From positions 1 through 64,000 of the forward strand of contig JAKORG010000080.1 of assembly GCA_029777945.1 (NCBI GenBank): DNA of 64,000 nt, in the 5' to 3' direction. The notes under the pieces are model-generated. The model had not been told where the DNA came from. It worked only from the letters and a program-made list of their open reading frames with translations, and ran no database searches. Within the stretch, counting starts at the first letter, position 1. Each line of letters begins with the position of its first letter. The position numbers and the translations under genes are program-made. Shown piece by piece: positions 25,880 through 33,809 of the stretch. This stretch comes from Deltaproteobacteria bacterium (GTDB lineage: Bacteria; Desulfobacterota; Syntrophorhabdia; Syntrophorhabdales; Syntrophorhabdaceae).

Positions 25880-26667
25880 TTAAAATTCCTTTAGGTTCGT
25901 ATTATTATTTCGCACGATTTTATTTATTGCAGTGTTATTTTTAAAGGTAATTTTTATTTTTTTGTAATCTTCTATGTCTTTGGATATTCCCTTTTTCTTT
26001 TGTGTCACCCTTTTTACCTTCTCCCAATCTATAAAATTTAAAACCCCTGCCTTTTCAACCTCTTTTTTCTCTTCTTCGAGATTATTGAACTTTTTATACA
26101 CATCATACACATCCCTATGAACTTTAAGATTTACCCTTTTATTATCCAATAAAGCGACTTTTACATGCCTATAGATTATCTCACCCTCCATATGGGTTTA
26201 TTTAAAAGCTCCATTACCCTTTGAACAAATTTGGGAACATACCACAGGGTTTTTACTCTTACCTATTATAATAAATTTTCCCTCTGGTGTTTTCCATTGG
26301 ATATTTTCAATACCCTGTTTTTTCACAGGCATTCCAAGACCCACAGGGAATTGAGAATCAAGGGCCCCATCTTTAAAAAATAAAGCATCCTATCCGGTAT
26401 ATTTATTATAATCCCCGTTTCAATAAACTTGGACACTATCTTTCCTGAATTTATCTTAAACTGCATCCCAGGTTTAAGTTTTGTGTTCGGGTCTATTTTA
26501 TTGTCCTCAATGAGCACCTTTTTTCTACCCCGAGCTTTGAAGCAATGAGTTCTATGGTATCACCTTTCTACTGTATAGAGACCTTCATTGCCTATAATCG
26601 TACCTATATTTCCTAATATAAGGACTGGCAAAAAAGCAAAGGCTATAATCTTAAAAAAAATGTTCAT
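25880..26667 (-). pseudogene. L,D-transpeptidase (LysM-YkuD) pseudogene, frameshifted and missing its catalytic core
   Basis: The pieces of one protein can be read in changing frames on the minus strand. They are a signal-anchor start (MNIFFKIIAFAFL, ATG at 26667), a LysM piece (LYTVER / GDTIELIASKLG), the LKPGMQFKINSGK to IIINIPDRMLYF region, then DGALDSQFPVGLGMP to WKTPEGKFIIIGKSKN, then LWYVPKFVQRVMELLNKP, and finally GEIIYRHVKVALLDN to NFIDWEKVKR. At least four single-base frameshifts separate these pieces. The YkuD segment with the HGT and SHGC catalytic motifs is absent: LLNKP joins directly to GEIIYRH near 26185. The last piece alone is an open frame (25880-26191). The enzyme would have cross-linked peptidoglycan; this copy cannot. 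Confidence 0.85.
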
Positions 26668-26775
26668 ATGACTGTTTTTACATTTTTTTAAAATTTAACA
26701 TTTTTATAAAAAAAATCTCCACATCATCTTTTGATTGAATTGAATTGAGTTATGTGAGATATTAAGACATTCTTT

Positions 26776-27399
26776 ATGGGTTTAATTGGCCTTTTATTTA
26801 AAGACCCTATGGTCTTTGTGATTGTCTCGGTACCGCTTTTATATTCCATAATAATCCATGAACTTGCCCACGGCTGGGTGGCCTATAAGATGGGAGATCC
26901 TACTGCAAAATGGCTTGGCAGATTAAGCCTGAATCCCTTACGACACCTTGACCCTATTGGCACTTTGATGCTTTTCTTCTTTGGCTTTGGCTGGGCAAAA
27001 CCAGTGCCTGTAAACTTTTCCAATCTCTCCGATGAGCGAAAAGGTCTTATCTTTGTCTCCTCAGCAGGTATTGTTGCCAACATACTCCTTGCCTTTTTTT
27101 CCCTCTTTTTTTTAAGGCTCTTTTCACCTTCACCTTTTGAAGTATTATCCACAATGGTCTATTATTTTGCCAAGATCAATATTATGCTTGCTGCCTTTAA
27201 CCTTATCCCTATCCCACCCCTTGACGGCTCTAAAATACTCATGGGGTTTGCTTCGAGAAGATTACAATTAAGTCTAATGAGACTCGAACCTTATGGAATG
27301 TTTATAATTATAGGGCTGTTGTATCTCGGTATTCTTGACCCGTTGATCGCACTTTTTAAATGGGCCATCCTTTATGTAATTAATTTTTTGATTCCTTGA
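26776..27399 (+). CDS. Site-2 protease family membrane metalloprotease (M50)
   Basis: The 207-residue protein has HELAH (zinc ligands and catalytic Glu) in IIIHELAHGWVAYKMGD near residue 29, and the second metal motif NLIPIPPLDGSKIL near 150. About five transmembrane helices are visible. It is the short FeS-independent type without PDZ domain, common in thermophilic and anaerobic bacteria. Its target is unknown; related proteases cut membrane-anchored transcription regulators. Its 3' end overlaps the convergent PTS gene by 20 nt. Confidence 0.88.
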   Translation: MGLIGLLFKDPMVFVIVSVPLLYSIIIHELAHGWVAYKMGDPTAKWLGRLSLNPLRHLDPIGTLMLFFFGFGWAKPVPVNFSNLSDERKGLIFVSSAGIVANILLAFFSLFFLRLFSPSPFEVLSTMVYYFAKINIMLAAFNLIPIPPLDGSKILMGFASRRLQLSLMRLEPYGMFIIIGLLYLGILDPLIALFKWAILYVINFLIP

Positions 27400-28189
27400 A
27401 AACCGAATTGTTTGCAAGCTTTATGGCTATGCAATCGTATGAGGCAAACCCACCTTGATAATTTACTACATTCTTTCTTATTACCCGCCATCCCCCATAT
27501 TGAAAAACACCTTCTGTTTCAAGTTTTTCGACGATATTACCTGCCGTATTTAACTGGTCTGTAAGGTTAATGTTTTGAGAAAGGACAATGTGCTTCATAT
27601 TGGGGCCTGTAATAAGGGTAACGGGTTCTATAATGAGATTGGTGAGATCCTGTATTATTGTAGTTTCAATGGAAGGTTTTGTCTGCAATCTTATCATACG
27701 GGCCCTTGTATCAGGACTTGTCTTTGTTTTGGTAGATTCAATAATATCAAGAAGATAGAGTCTCACATCGTCTAAATCGTTTACTTCAGGCAACTTTTCT
27801 AATTCAGGGTAATTTTGAAGTGCCTTTGCCAGCATTGATATCTCTTTTAAATAATGATTCCGCTGGTTATCAGGAACAAGATACATCACAATAATTGAAA
27901 CAGGCTTACTATCAGGGGCACCGTAATCAATGCCAGTAGGGCTCCAGCCTACAACGCACATTAGGTCTTCATCAAAAGGCACCCTTGCATGGGGGCATGC
28001 CCACCCTTTGCCGATTGCTGTTGTAGCAGCCTGTTCCCTTTTCATCACAAGACCTACTATATCCGTTTCTGGCGGTATCTCTGGAAATGCCTCGATTATG
28101 TGGGCAAGAAACTGTAAGGCATGGGCTTTATCGTTTTCGGGTAACTCAAAAAGCCTCCCTTCCTGAAGCGCATCTAAAAGGGTATCCAT
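27380..28189 (-). CDS. PTS EIIA (PtsN/fructose-type)-domain protein with C-terminal extension
   Basis: The 269-residue protein has an N-terminal EIIA domain (about 1-150): IVGLVMKREQAATTAIGKG and the phospho-acceptor region ACPHARVPF with H67. The rest (about 160-269) does not match any domain I know and contains an IIEPVTLITGPN-like strand. It lies 2 nt downstream of mgtA on the same strand, so the two are cotranscribed. No EI, HPr or EIIBC gene is nearby, which suggests a regulatory phosphotransfer role, perhaps on the Mg2+ transporter. The latter is inference. Confidence 0.8.
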   Translation of the reverse strand: MDTLLDALQEGRLFELPENDKAHALQFLAHIIEAFPEIPPETDIVGLVMKREQAATTAIGKGWACPHARVPFDEDLMCVVGWSPTGIDYGAPDSKPVSIIVMYLVPDNQRNHYLKEISMLAKALQNYPELEKLPEVNDLDDVRLYLLDIIESTKTKTSPDTRARMIRLQTKPSIETTIIQDLTNLIIEPVTLITGPNMKHIVLSQNINLTDQLNTAGNIVEKLETEGVFQYGGWRVIRKNVVNYQGGFASYDCIAIKLANNSVFKESKN

Positions 28190-28191
28190 TT

Positions 28192-30846
28192 TTAATCACC
28201 TCCGAATCTTTTAAAAAACCAGTTTTTTACAATGCTCGTTAAAACTGCATATGCTATAAGAAATGCAATTATCCAGACCCAGTATAATGCCGGTAGGGGA
28301 ACCATACCTAAATGCACTGCAAAGGGTGAATATGGCAACCATGCACCTATTAACATGATTAAAAGGGTTGTTACAGTCATATGTAAAGATGCCCTGCTCT
28401 CTATAAAAGGTATGCGCCTTGTCCTTATGACATGGACTATCATGGTCTGGGTCAAAAGGGATTCTACAAACCACCCTGTTTGAAACAGTTTTTCAAGCAT
28501 TCCCTTTTCTACCAGTGAAATCTCTTCTGTCACAAAGGCATTGCATTTAAAAACAAACCACATAAGCCCGAATGTAAGGTAATCAAATAAAGAACTGATT
28601 GGTCCAATAAAGAGCATAAATCTTTTAATGTTTTCTACATTCCATTTAACAGGCCTACTTATGAGCTCTTCATCCACATTATCCATGGGTATGCCTGTCT
28701 GGGAAAAATCATACAAAAGGTTGTTCATGAGAATCTGCACTGGTCTCATAGGTAAAAATGGTAGAATGTAACTTGCCCCTAACACGCTGAACATGTTTCC
28801 AAAGTTTGAACTTGCAGCCATCCTTATATATTTTAACATGTTTGCAAAGATCCTTCTTCCTTCCATAATACCTTCTTCAAGGACAAGCAAACTCTTCTCA
28901 AGCAATATTATATCTGCCGATTCCTTTGCCACATCCACTGCAGAGTCTACAGAGATACCTACATCTGCTGCCTTCATCGCCGGTGCATCATTTATGCCAT
29001 CACCCATAAACCCTACTATATGACCGTTTTTTCTGAGTTCGGCAACGATCTTTTCTTTTTGAAGAGGGGTTAATTTTACAAATACATTATTTTCCTCTAT
29101 AGCCCTTGAAAATTCTTCACCAGACATCTCTGATAATTCTGAACCAGTAACAATGCGTGTTACATGAATGCCCACGTCACGACATATCTTTTCTGTGACA
29201 AACCCGTTGTCACCTGTTAATACCTTTACATCAACACCTGCCTTTTTTAGAAGCCCTATTGCCTCTGAGGCATAGACCTTTGGAGGGTCAAAAAAGGCAA
29301 TGTAACCGAGAAGTATCAAATCCTTTTCGTCATCCACAGAAAAAACCGTTTTTGTCCTTGGAAATTCCCTATAAGCAATGCCCAGCACCCTGAAACCATC
29401 GCGGTTTAACCTTTCCACCTCTTCAAAGAGGTCAAAACGAATCATATCTATGAGAGGATAAATCTCTTCCCCTATTTGATAACTACTGCAACAGGCATAT
29501 ATCTCTTCCACAGCACCTTTACAGATAAGCACATGGTCCCCTTCATAATCAACTACAATAGACATGCGTCGTCTTTGAAAATCAAAGGGTAACTCATCGA
29601 TAAGCTTACAGTTTTGTTCTGCATCGAGGTCTGCATATTCGATTACTGCCCTATCAATGAGGTTACGAAGCCCTGTCTGAAAATAACTGTTCAGGTATGC
29701 ATAATTGAGCACATCCTCGCTTGTATGACCCAAAATATCCACGTGTCTTTCTAAAACAACCTTATCCTGGGTTAAAGTCCCTGTTTTATCGGTGCAGAGT
29801 GTATCTATAGCACCAAAGTTTTGAATTGAGGGCAGGCTCTTTACAATGACCTTTTTCTTTGCCATATTCAATGCGCCCTTTGCCAGATTTACCGTTACAA
29901 TCGTAGGCAACATCTCTGGGGTTAATCCCACGGCTACGGAAAGACCAAATAAAAGGGCATCTACCCAGTTTCCTTTTGTAAACCCCACTATAAAAAATAC
30001 GATAAACACCATAACAACCATAAATCTGACCATGAGCCATGTAAACGAACGAATGCCTTTGTCAAAACTCGTTTCTTCCCGGTCTTCTGATAGTCGCTCT
30101 GCTATGGCACCGAAAAGGGTTCTCTCTCCAGTATTTACAACAAGACCCCTTGCTACACCACTTGTAACAGAGGTGCCCAGAAAACATGCATTAGGTAGCT
30201 CTAAGGCCGATTGCACCGGTTCTGTGGTATTTACTGCAGACTTTTCTAAAGGCAAGGATTCTCCTGTTAAAGCCGATTCACTGACAAAAAAGTCTTTGGC
30301 AGATATGATTCTCAAATCAGCTGGTATAACAGAACCCGTTTGGAGAATCACAATATCTCCTGGGACTATCTCTGAAATCTTTACCTCTTTCCCCTTCCCA
30401 TCCCTTATAACATAAGACCTTGATTGAACTCGCTTTCCCAGGGCTTCCACTGCCTTACTGGAGCGCTTATCAAGAATATAGGACAACCCTATACTCAAAA
30501 AGATCATTGCACTTACTATCCCTGTGGATTTTATTTCGCCTATTAATGCCGAAACAACGGCAATAATAAGGAGCTGAATTATAAGTGGGCTTTTGATTCT
30601 TCTATAGATGTCGGCCCAGAAACCCAAACGCCTTAAATGTGAAAGTTCATTAGGGCCGTATTCATCTAATCTCTCCTCAGCCTCTTTCTCATTTAATCCC
30701 TGAAATGAGCTATTAAGTGCAAAGAGGGCACTATTTATAGGTATTGAACAGAGTTCTATTAATCTCCGTTCGTGCTCACTCATTAATCTTTGAGAGATTA
30801 GCTGAGCCCTCACATCTGAAATTTTTGAAAAAAAACCTCTATTCAT
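28192..30846 (-). CDS. mgtA: Magnesium-translocating P-type ATPase
   Basis: The 884-residue P3B-type ATPase imports Mg2+. An N-terminal cytoplasmic segment, then PGDIVILQTGSVIPADLRI and LTGESLPLEK (A domain), phosphorylation site CTDKTGTLTQ, DPPKVYASEA, VKVLTGDN, MGDGINDAPAMKAADVGISV (hinge) and a C-terminal membrane block with the family's NNLLYDFSQ are present. The length is close to MgtA/MgtB (about 900). It lies behind a roughly 300-nt leader with a short ORF and hairpin, and is followed 2 nt later by the EIIA-domain gene. Confidence 0.95.
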   Translation of the reverse strand: MNRGFFSKISDVRAQLISQRLMSEHERRLIELCSIPINSALFALNSSFQGLNEKEAEERLDEYGPNELSHLRRLGFWADIYRRIKSPLIIQLLIIAVVSALIGEIKSTGIVSAMIFLSIGLSYILDKRSSKAVEALGKRVQSRSYVIRDGKGKEVKISEIVPGDIVILQTGSVIPADLRIISAKDFFVSESALTGESLPLEKSAVNTTEPVQSALELPNACFLGTSVTSGVARGLVVNTGERTLFGAIAERLSEDREETSFDKGIRSFTWLMVRFMVVMVFIVFFIVGFTKGNWVDALLFGLSVAVGLTPEMLPTIVTVNLAKGALNMAKKKVIVKSLPSIQNFGAIDTLCTDKTGTLTQDKVVLERHVDILGHTSEDVLNYAYLNSYFQTGLRNLIDRAVIEYADLDAEQNCKLIDELPFDFQRRRMSIVVDYEGDHVLICKGAVEEIYACCSSYQIGEEIYPLIDMIRFDLFEEVERLNRDGFRVLGIAYREFPRTKTVFSVDDEKDLILLGYIAFFDPPKVYASEAIGLLKKAGVDVKVLTGDNGFVTEKICRDVGIHVTRIVTGSELSEMSGEEFSRAIEENNVFVKLTPLQKEKIVAELRKNGHIVGFMGDGINDAPAMKAADVGISVDSAVDVAKESADIILLEKSLLVLEEGIMEGRRIFANMLKYIRMAASSNFGNMFSVLGASYILPFLPMRPVQILMNNLLYDFSQTGIPMDNVDEELISRPVKWNVENIKRFMLFIGPISSLFDYLTFGLMWFVFKCNAFVTEEISLVEKGMLEKLFQTGWFVESLLTQTMIVHVIRTRRIPFIESRASLHMTVTTLLIMLIGAWLPYSPFAVHLGMVPLPALYWVWIIAFLIAYAVLTSIVKNWFFKRFGGD

Positions 30847-31145
30847 AAGAACTTTTTACAGGTCTTAATTATTAAATTCAGTAAATAAAATTTTAAAATT
30901 AAAAAAGTCTTTGTGCTAATGGTTCACCTCTTTTTTGGTCATGGGATGGCAAAGGGACCTGAGGTGAACCAGTTGGCGAAATAAGAGGAAAATTTCGGCT
31001 CAGCTCACAGGCCTTTTTGCCTCCATGAGCGATCCAGGGTCATAAATCTCTTCAGAAGGGTGCTCCTGGCCTTTCATCGATGAACCTTGACTGCCATCAG
31101 AGTCGCCCATAAAAATCCTCCCTTTTATGATAATCTCTTATCTTC
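30847..31145 (-). promoter_or_regulatory. Structured 5' leader of mgtA
   Basis: This 299-nt stretch is between the predicted start (about 31145) and the mgtA ATG. It holds a 36-codon ORF (31000-31110), then a long-range perfect 10-bp pair, GGTTCACCTC (30921-30930) with GAGGTGAACC (30961-30970). Nested inside is a GGTC/GACC pair. A T-run on the minus strand (about 30901-30906) follows after a gap. Taken together it resembles an attenuation-type leader. I do not recognise the M-box (Mg2+ riboswitch) core in it. The structure is seen directly; the regulatory role is inferred. Confidence 0.6.
31000..31110 (-). CDS. Candidate leader peptide of mgtA (36 aa)
   Basis: ATG at 31110 is preceded by GGGAGG (31117-31122) with 6-nt spacing, one of the best ribosome sites in the window. 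The product has 36 residues, is hydrophilic, lacks hydrophobic helices, and contains an acidic-plus-proline stretch SEEIYDPG and ends RPVS. In Salmonella, MgtL leader translation with acidic/proline codons destabilises ribosomes at low Mg2+ and controls mgtA. The present ORF lies in the equivalent position, but is not homologous as far as I can see. Confidence 0.5.
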   Translation of the reverse strand: MGDSDGSQGSSMKGQEHPSEEIYDPGSLMEAKRPVS

Positions 31146-31151
31146 GTTTAA

Positions 31152-31180
31152 GTTATATACCTATAATATTTATCAGTCAA
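31152..31180 (-). promoter_or_regulatory. Sigma-70 promoter of mgtA operon
   Basis: On the minus strand TTGACT (31175-31180) and TATAAC (31152-31157) are separated by exactly 17 nt, each matching five of six consensus bases. It predicts a transcript start near 31145, about 35 nt before the leader ORF. Confidence 0.7.
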
Positions 31181-31297
31181 GAAATTTTATCCCTTATGTA
31201 TGCTTTATTGTATTCTTTTAAAACTCAGCGATAATAAAAAAGAAAAAGGGATAGAAAAGACTCGATAATATTTTGCAGATAAAATGCTTATAAATTT

Positions 31298-31318
31298 AGA
31301 GGGGGTCTTGCCCCCTCT
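31298..31318 (-). terminator. Terminator-like hairpin after the TRAP receptor gene
   Basis: AGAGGGGG (31298-31305) pairs perfectly with CCCCCTCT (31311-31318) around a 5-nt loop, 16 nt beyond the dctP-like stop on the minus strand. It is followed there by A/T-rich sequence (AAATTTAT). Confidence 0.7.
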
Positions 31319-31333
31319 ATGGAATTAACCTGT

Positions 31334-32365
31334 TTATTTTTTATATTTTTTTACGTAATTCTGGATGAATTTAACTGCCTCTTTGCCGGGAAGTCCTTTT
31401 TTCTCCACATTATTGGCATATTCTTCAAACAGGGGGGTTGCCTTCTCCACCCATTTTGCCTGTTCTTCCTTAGAAAGGGTAATAATCTTTCCACCCTTGC
31501 TTAAAAGTAGCTTCTTTCCACTCTGTTCTATGTCATTCCACATTTTTATTGATTTATTTATATACTCCTCGCTCATCTTGTCTATGATATCCTTTATGTC
31601 TTTTGGCAGGGAATTCCATTTATTCTTGTTCATAACCACCATAAAGAGTGCCGTATAGGCCACATCATAGCACTCAGTGGAATACCTTATGAAATCGGCA
31701 AATTTCCATGTTTCCATGGTTTCATAACATGCAAGAAGTCCATCAGCCACACCCTTTGAAAGGGCATCGTAAACATCACCCATAGGCATTGCTACAGGTG
31801 TGCCACCGAGCCTTGACATGAGTTTTGCATTTGAACCAAAAGTCCTTATCTTCAGATCCTTTAGGTCTTCAAGTTTATAAACGGGTTTTGATTTTGTATG
31901 GAGTATACCCGGTGCCTGGGCATGGAACCACAATACCTTTACATGGTCCATTTCTTTAGGCTGGAACTTTTTGTAATAATCATTTGCGAGTTTTGTTGTG
32001 ACGGTACCACTTGGATAACCTAAAGGTAAATCTATGAGCTCCATCATAGGAAATCTTCCTACTGTATAACCTGCCACGTGCTGTGTTACATCTGCAATAC
32101 CCTTTACAACACCGTCATAGGATTGAGGTGCAGGTATTAATGTCCCTGTAGGATAATAACTCACCTTTACCCTACCGTTTGTCCTTTTTTCTAAATCCTC
32201 TCCCCATTCTTTTAAAAGCTTGTCTTGAGCAACACCTACAGGAAACCAGTTCGAAATCTTAATCTGTATCTTATCCTGGGCAAAAGATACAGAAGTCATG
32301 GATAAAACCATGAAGAGAAATAGAAATGTTGCAGAGACTGTTAAAACGAAACACAACTTTTTCAT
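31334..32365 (-). CDS. TRAP transporter substrate-binding protein (DctP family)
   Basis: The 343-residue protein starts with a signal peptide (MKKLCFVLTV to VSFA, cleavage after about residue 29) and matches the DctP fold: QIKISNWFPVG, GADVTQ-like GIADVTQH, KPVYKLEDLKDLKIRTFG (conserved Arg contacting the carboxylate), GVADGLLACYETM and ALFMVVMNKNKW. It binds carboxylic acids in the periplasm. No DctQ or DctM membrane gene is adjacent, so it is an orphan receptor. Its own hairpin terminator follows. The upstream gap (32366-32567) holds TATACT (32534-32539, minus strand) but no convincing -35. Confidence 0.9.
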   Translation of the reverse strand: MKKLCFVLTVSATFLFLFMVLSMTSVSFAQDKIQIKISNWFPVGVAQDKLLKEWGEDLEKRTNGRVKVSYYPTGTLIPAPQSYDGVVKGIADVTQHVAGYTVGRFPMMELIDLPLGYPSGTVTTKLANDYYKKFQPKEMDHVKVLWFHAQAPGILHTKSKPVYKLEDLKDLKIRTFGSNAKLMSRLGGTPVAMPMGDVYDALSKGVADGLLACYETMETWKFADFIRYSTECYDVAYTALFMVVMNKNKWNSLPKDIKDIIDKMSEEYINKSIKMWNDIEQSGKKLLLSKGGKIITLSKEEQAKWVEKATPLFEEYANNVEKKGLPGKEAVKFIQNYVKKYKK

Positions 32366-32567
32366 AAGACCCCCTTATTTGTTTTTTTATTGCCTCAACC
32401 TTAAGGCAATTTTGATGCCATTATTTGAGATGTTAAAAAAACACCATAAAATCACATAATAGTTAAAAATTGAACACATATCATCTTTGCATTGTTGTGC
32501 CTATTTGGAACATGCTGTTACCTTTAGAAACATAGTATACAATTCTACAAAAATTTACAAAAACCAT

Positions 32568-33710
32568 TTATTTTCCCAAAAGTCTTCTTCCGATAATTAG
32601 TTTTTCCACTTCCTTTGTGCCCTCGAATATCTCAAGCACCTTTGCATCCCGCCAATAGTGGGCCACATCATATTCTTCAATAATGCCATAACCACCGTGT
32701 AATTGTATTGCCTCATCGGACACCTTTACCGCTATCTCTGCTGCATACCATTTTGTCATGGCAATCAATGCATGGTCCATTTCCCCTCTATCCACCTTAT
32801 CACTTGTGCAGTATAGCAAACTTCTTGCTGCTTCTACAAGGGTTGCCATCTCTGCAATCTTTGTCTGAACCACAGGTGAATCTGCCAATGGGACACCGAA
32901 TTGCTTTCTCTTTTTCACATGATCCATTGCCTTTTCTAAGGCACCCTGGGCCGTTCCTACGCCAAAACCAGCTGCTTCAAGTCTCGAACGATTAAGGAAT
33001 TCCATAATATTATAAAAACCCTTTCCTTCCTCACCGAGAAGGTTTTCCTTTGGCACTGTTACATCTTTAAATGTAACCTCGCCTGTATCAGAACATCTAA
33101 TGGATAATTTATTTTTTATTTTATTTGCCTCATAACCGGGTCTGTTGGTTTCAACGATTAGAGTGCTAAAACGTTCGTGTTTTTTCTTTGCATCTGGATT
33201 TGTAATACAGAGCACTATAAGAAAATCTGCTCTATTTGCATTGGTTATAAAAGTTTTGTTACCAGAGATAACATATTCATCCCCTACCTTTTTTGCTGTG
33301 GTTTTTATTGAGGCAACATCACTTCCAGCATCCGGTTCGGTAATGGCCACACCCATCTTCGCCTCACCTTTACAAACAGGGGTTAGGTATTTTTTTTTCT
33401 GTTCTTCACTGCCAATTAAAGAAATAAGCTGTGTGCCAAAAAATGTTGAGGTTATTGAATGGGCAATTCCACAATCCACTCGTGCTAATTCCTCACATAT
33501 AATACTATGTTCGAGATAACCAAGGCCTGCCCCCCCGTATTTTTCTTCTACAAAAACACCCAGCAAACCGAGTTCTGCTGCCTTTTTCCATAAAGATTCA
33601 TCAAAGGCCCCATTTTCGTCCAACATACGGGCTACCTCTCTAAATTCTCCCTCTGCAAATTCCCTTACTGCCTGCTTAATGTCCTTCTGCTCAGGTGTCA
33701 GTTCAAACAT
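32568..33710 (-). CDS. Acyl-CoA dehydrogenase
   Basis: The 380-residue flavoenzyme oxidises an acyl-CoA at C2-C3, passing electrons to ETF. FAD/substrate motifs VAITEPDAGSD, GNKTFITNA, CSDTGEVTFKDVTVP, RKQFGVPLADSPVVQ and the C-terminal IQLHGGYGIIEEY and EIFEGTKEVEKLIIGR are present; the Glu of FEGT is the usual catalytic base position for short/medium chain enzymes. The chain length is not decided. No ETF gene is in the window. It is transcribed away from the histidine kinase gene on the same strand and follows it by 99 nt. Confidence 0.93.
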   Translation of the reverse strand: MFELTPEQKDIKQAVREFAEGEFREVARMLDENGAFDESLWKKAAELGLLGVFVEEKYGGAGLGYLEHSIICEELARVDCGIAHSITSTFFGTQLISLIGSEEQKKKYLTPVCKGEAKMGVAITEPDAGSDVASIKTTAKKVGDEYVISGNKTFITNANRADFLIVLCITNPDAKKKHERFSTLIVETNRPGYEANKIKNKLSIRCSDTGEVTFKDVTVPKENLLGEEGKGFYNIMEFLNRSRLEAAGFGVGTAQGALEKAMDHVKKRKQFGVPLADSPVVQTKIAEMATLVEAARSLLYCTSDKVDRGEMDHALIAMTKWYAAEIAVKVSDEAIQLHGGYGIIEEYDVAHYWRDAKVLEIFEGTKEVEKLIIGRRLLGK

Positions 33711-33809
33711 AAGTTAACCTCCGTTTTATGTTTTTGTGTTTGTGTAAATAATGCAATAACCGTGCCGTTTAGACATAAGAGGCATTTTAAATAATTTTTA
33801 AAGCTAAAG

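Noticed and set aside
25880-26191. An independent 103-residue hypothetical protein
   Set aside because: Its sequence is the C-terminal end of a YkuD-type L,D-transpeptidase whose other pieces lie immediately upstream in other frames.
30847-31145. An M-box or other known Mg2+ riboswitch upstream of mgtA
   Set aside because: I cannot find the conserved M-box core segments; the leader instead shows a short ORF and one long-range pair. It is described as an unnamed leader.
32475-32510. A sigma-54 promoter for the TRAP receptor on the minus strand (GGCAC...TGC)
   Set aside because: The GG and GC are separated by 9 rather than 10 nt and the flanking consensus is poor.
32534-32542. A second copy of the GntR-like operator near the TRAP receptor
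   Set aside because: Only one half (AGTATACAA) is present; the other arm matches at two of eight positions, as expected by chance in A/T-rich DNA.
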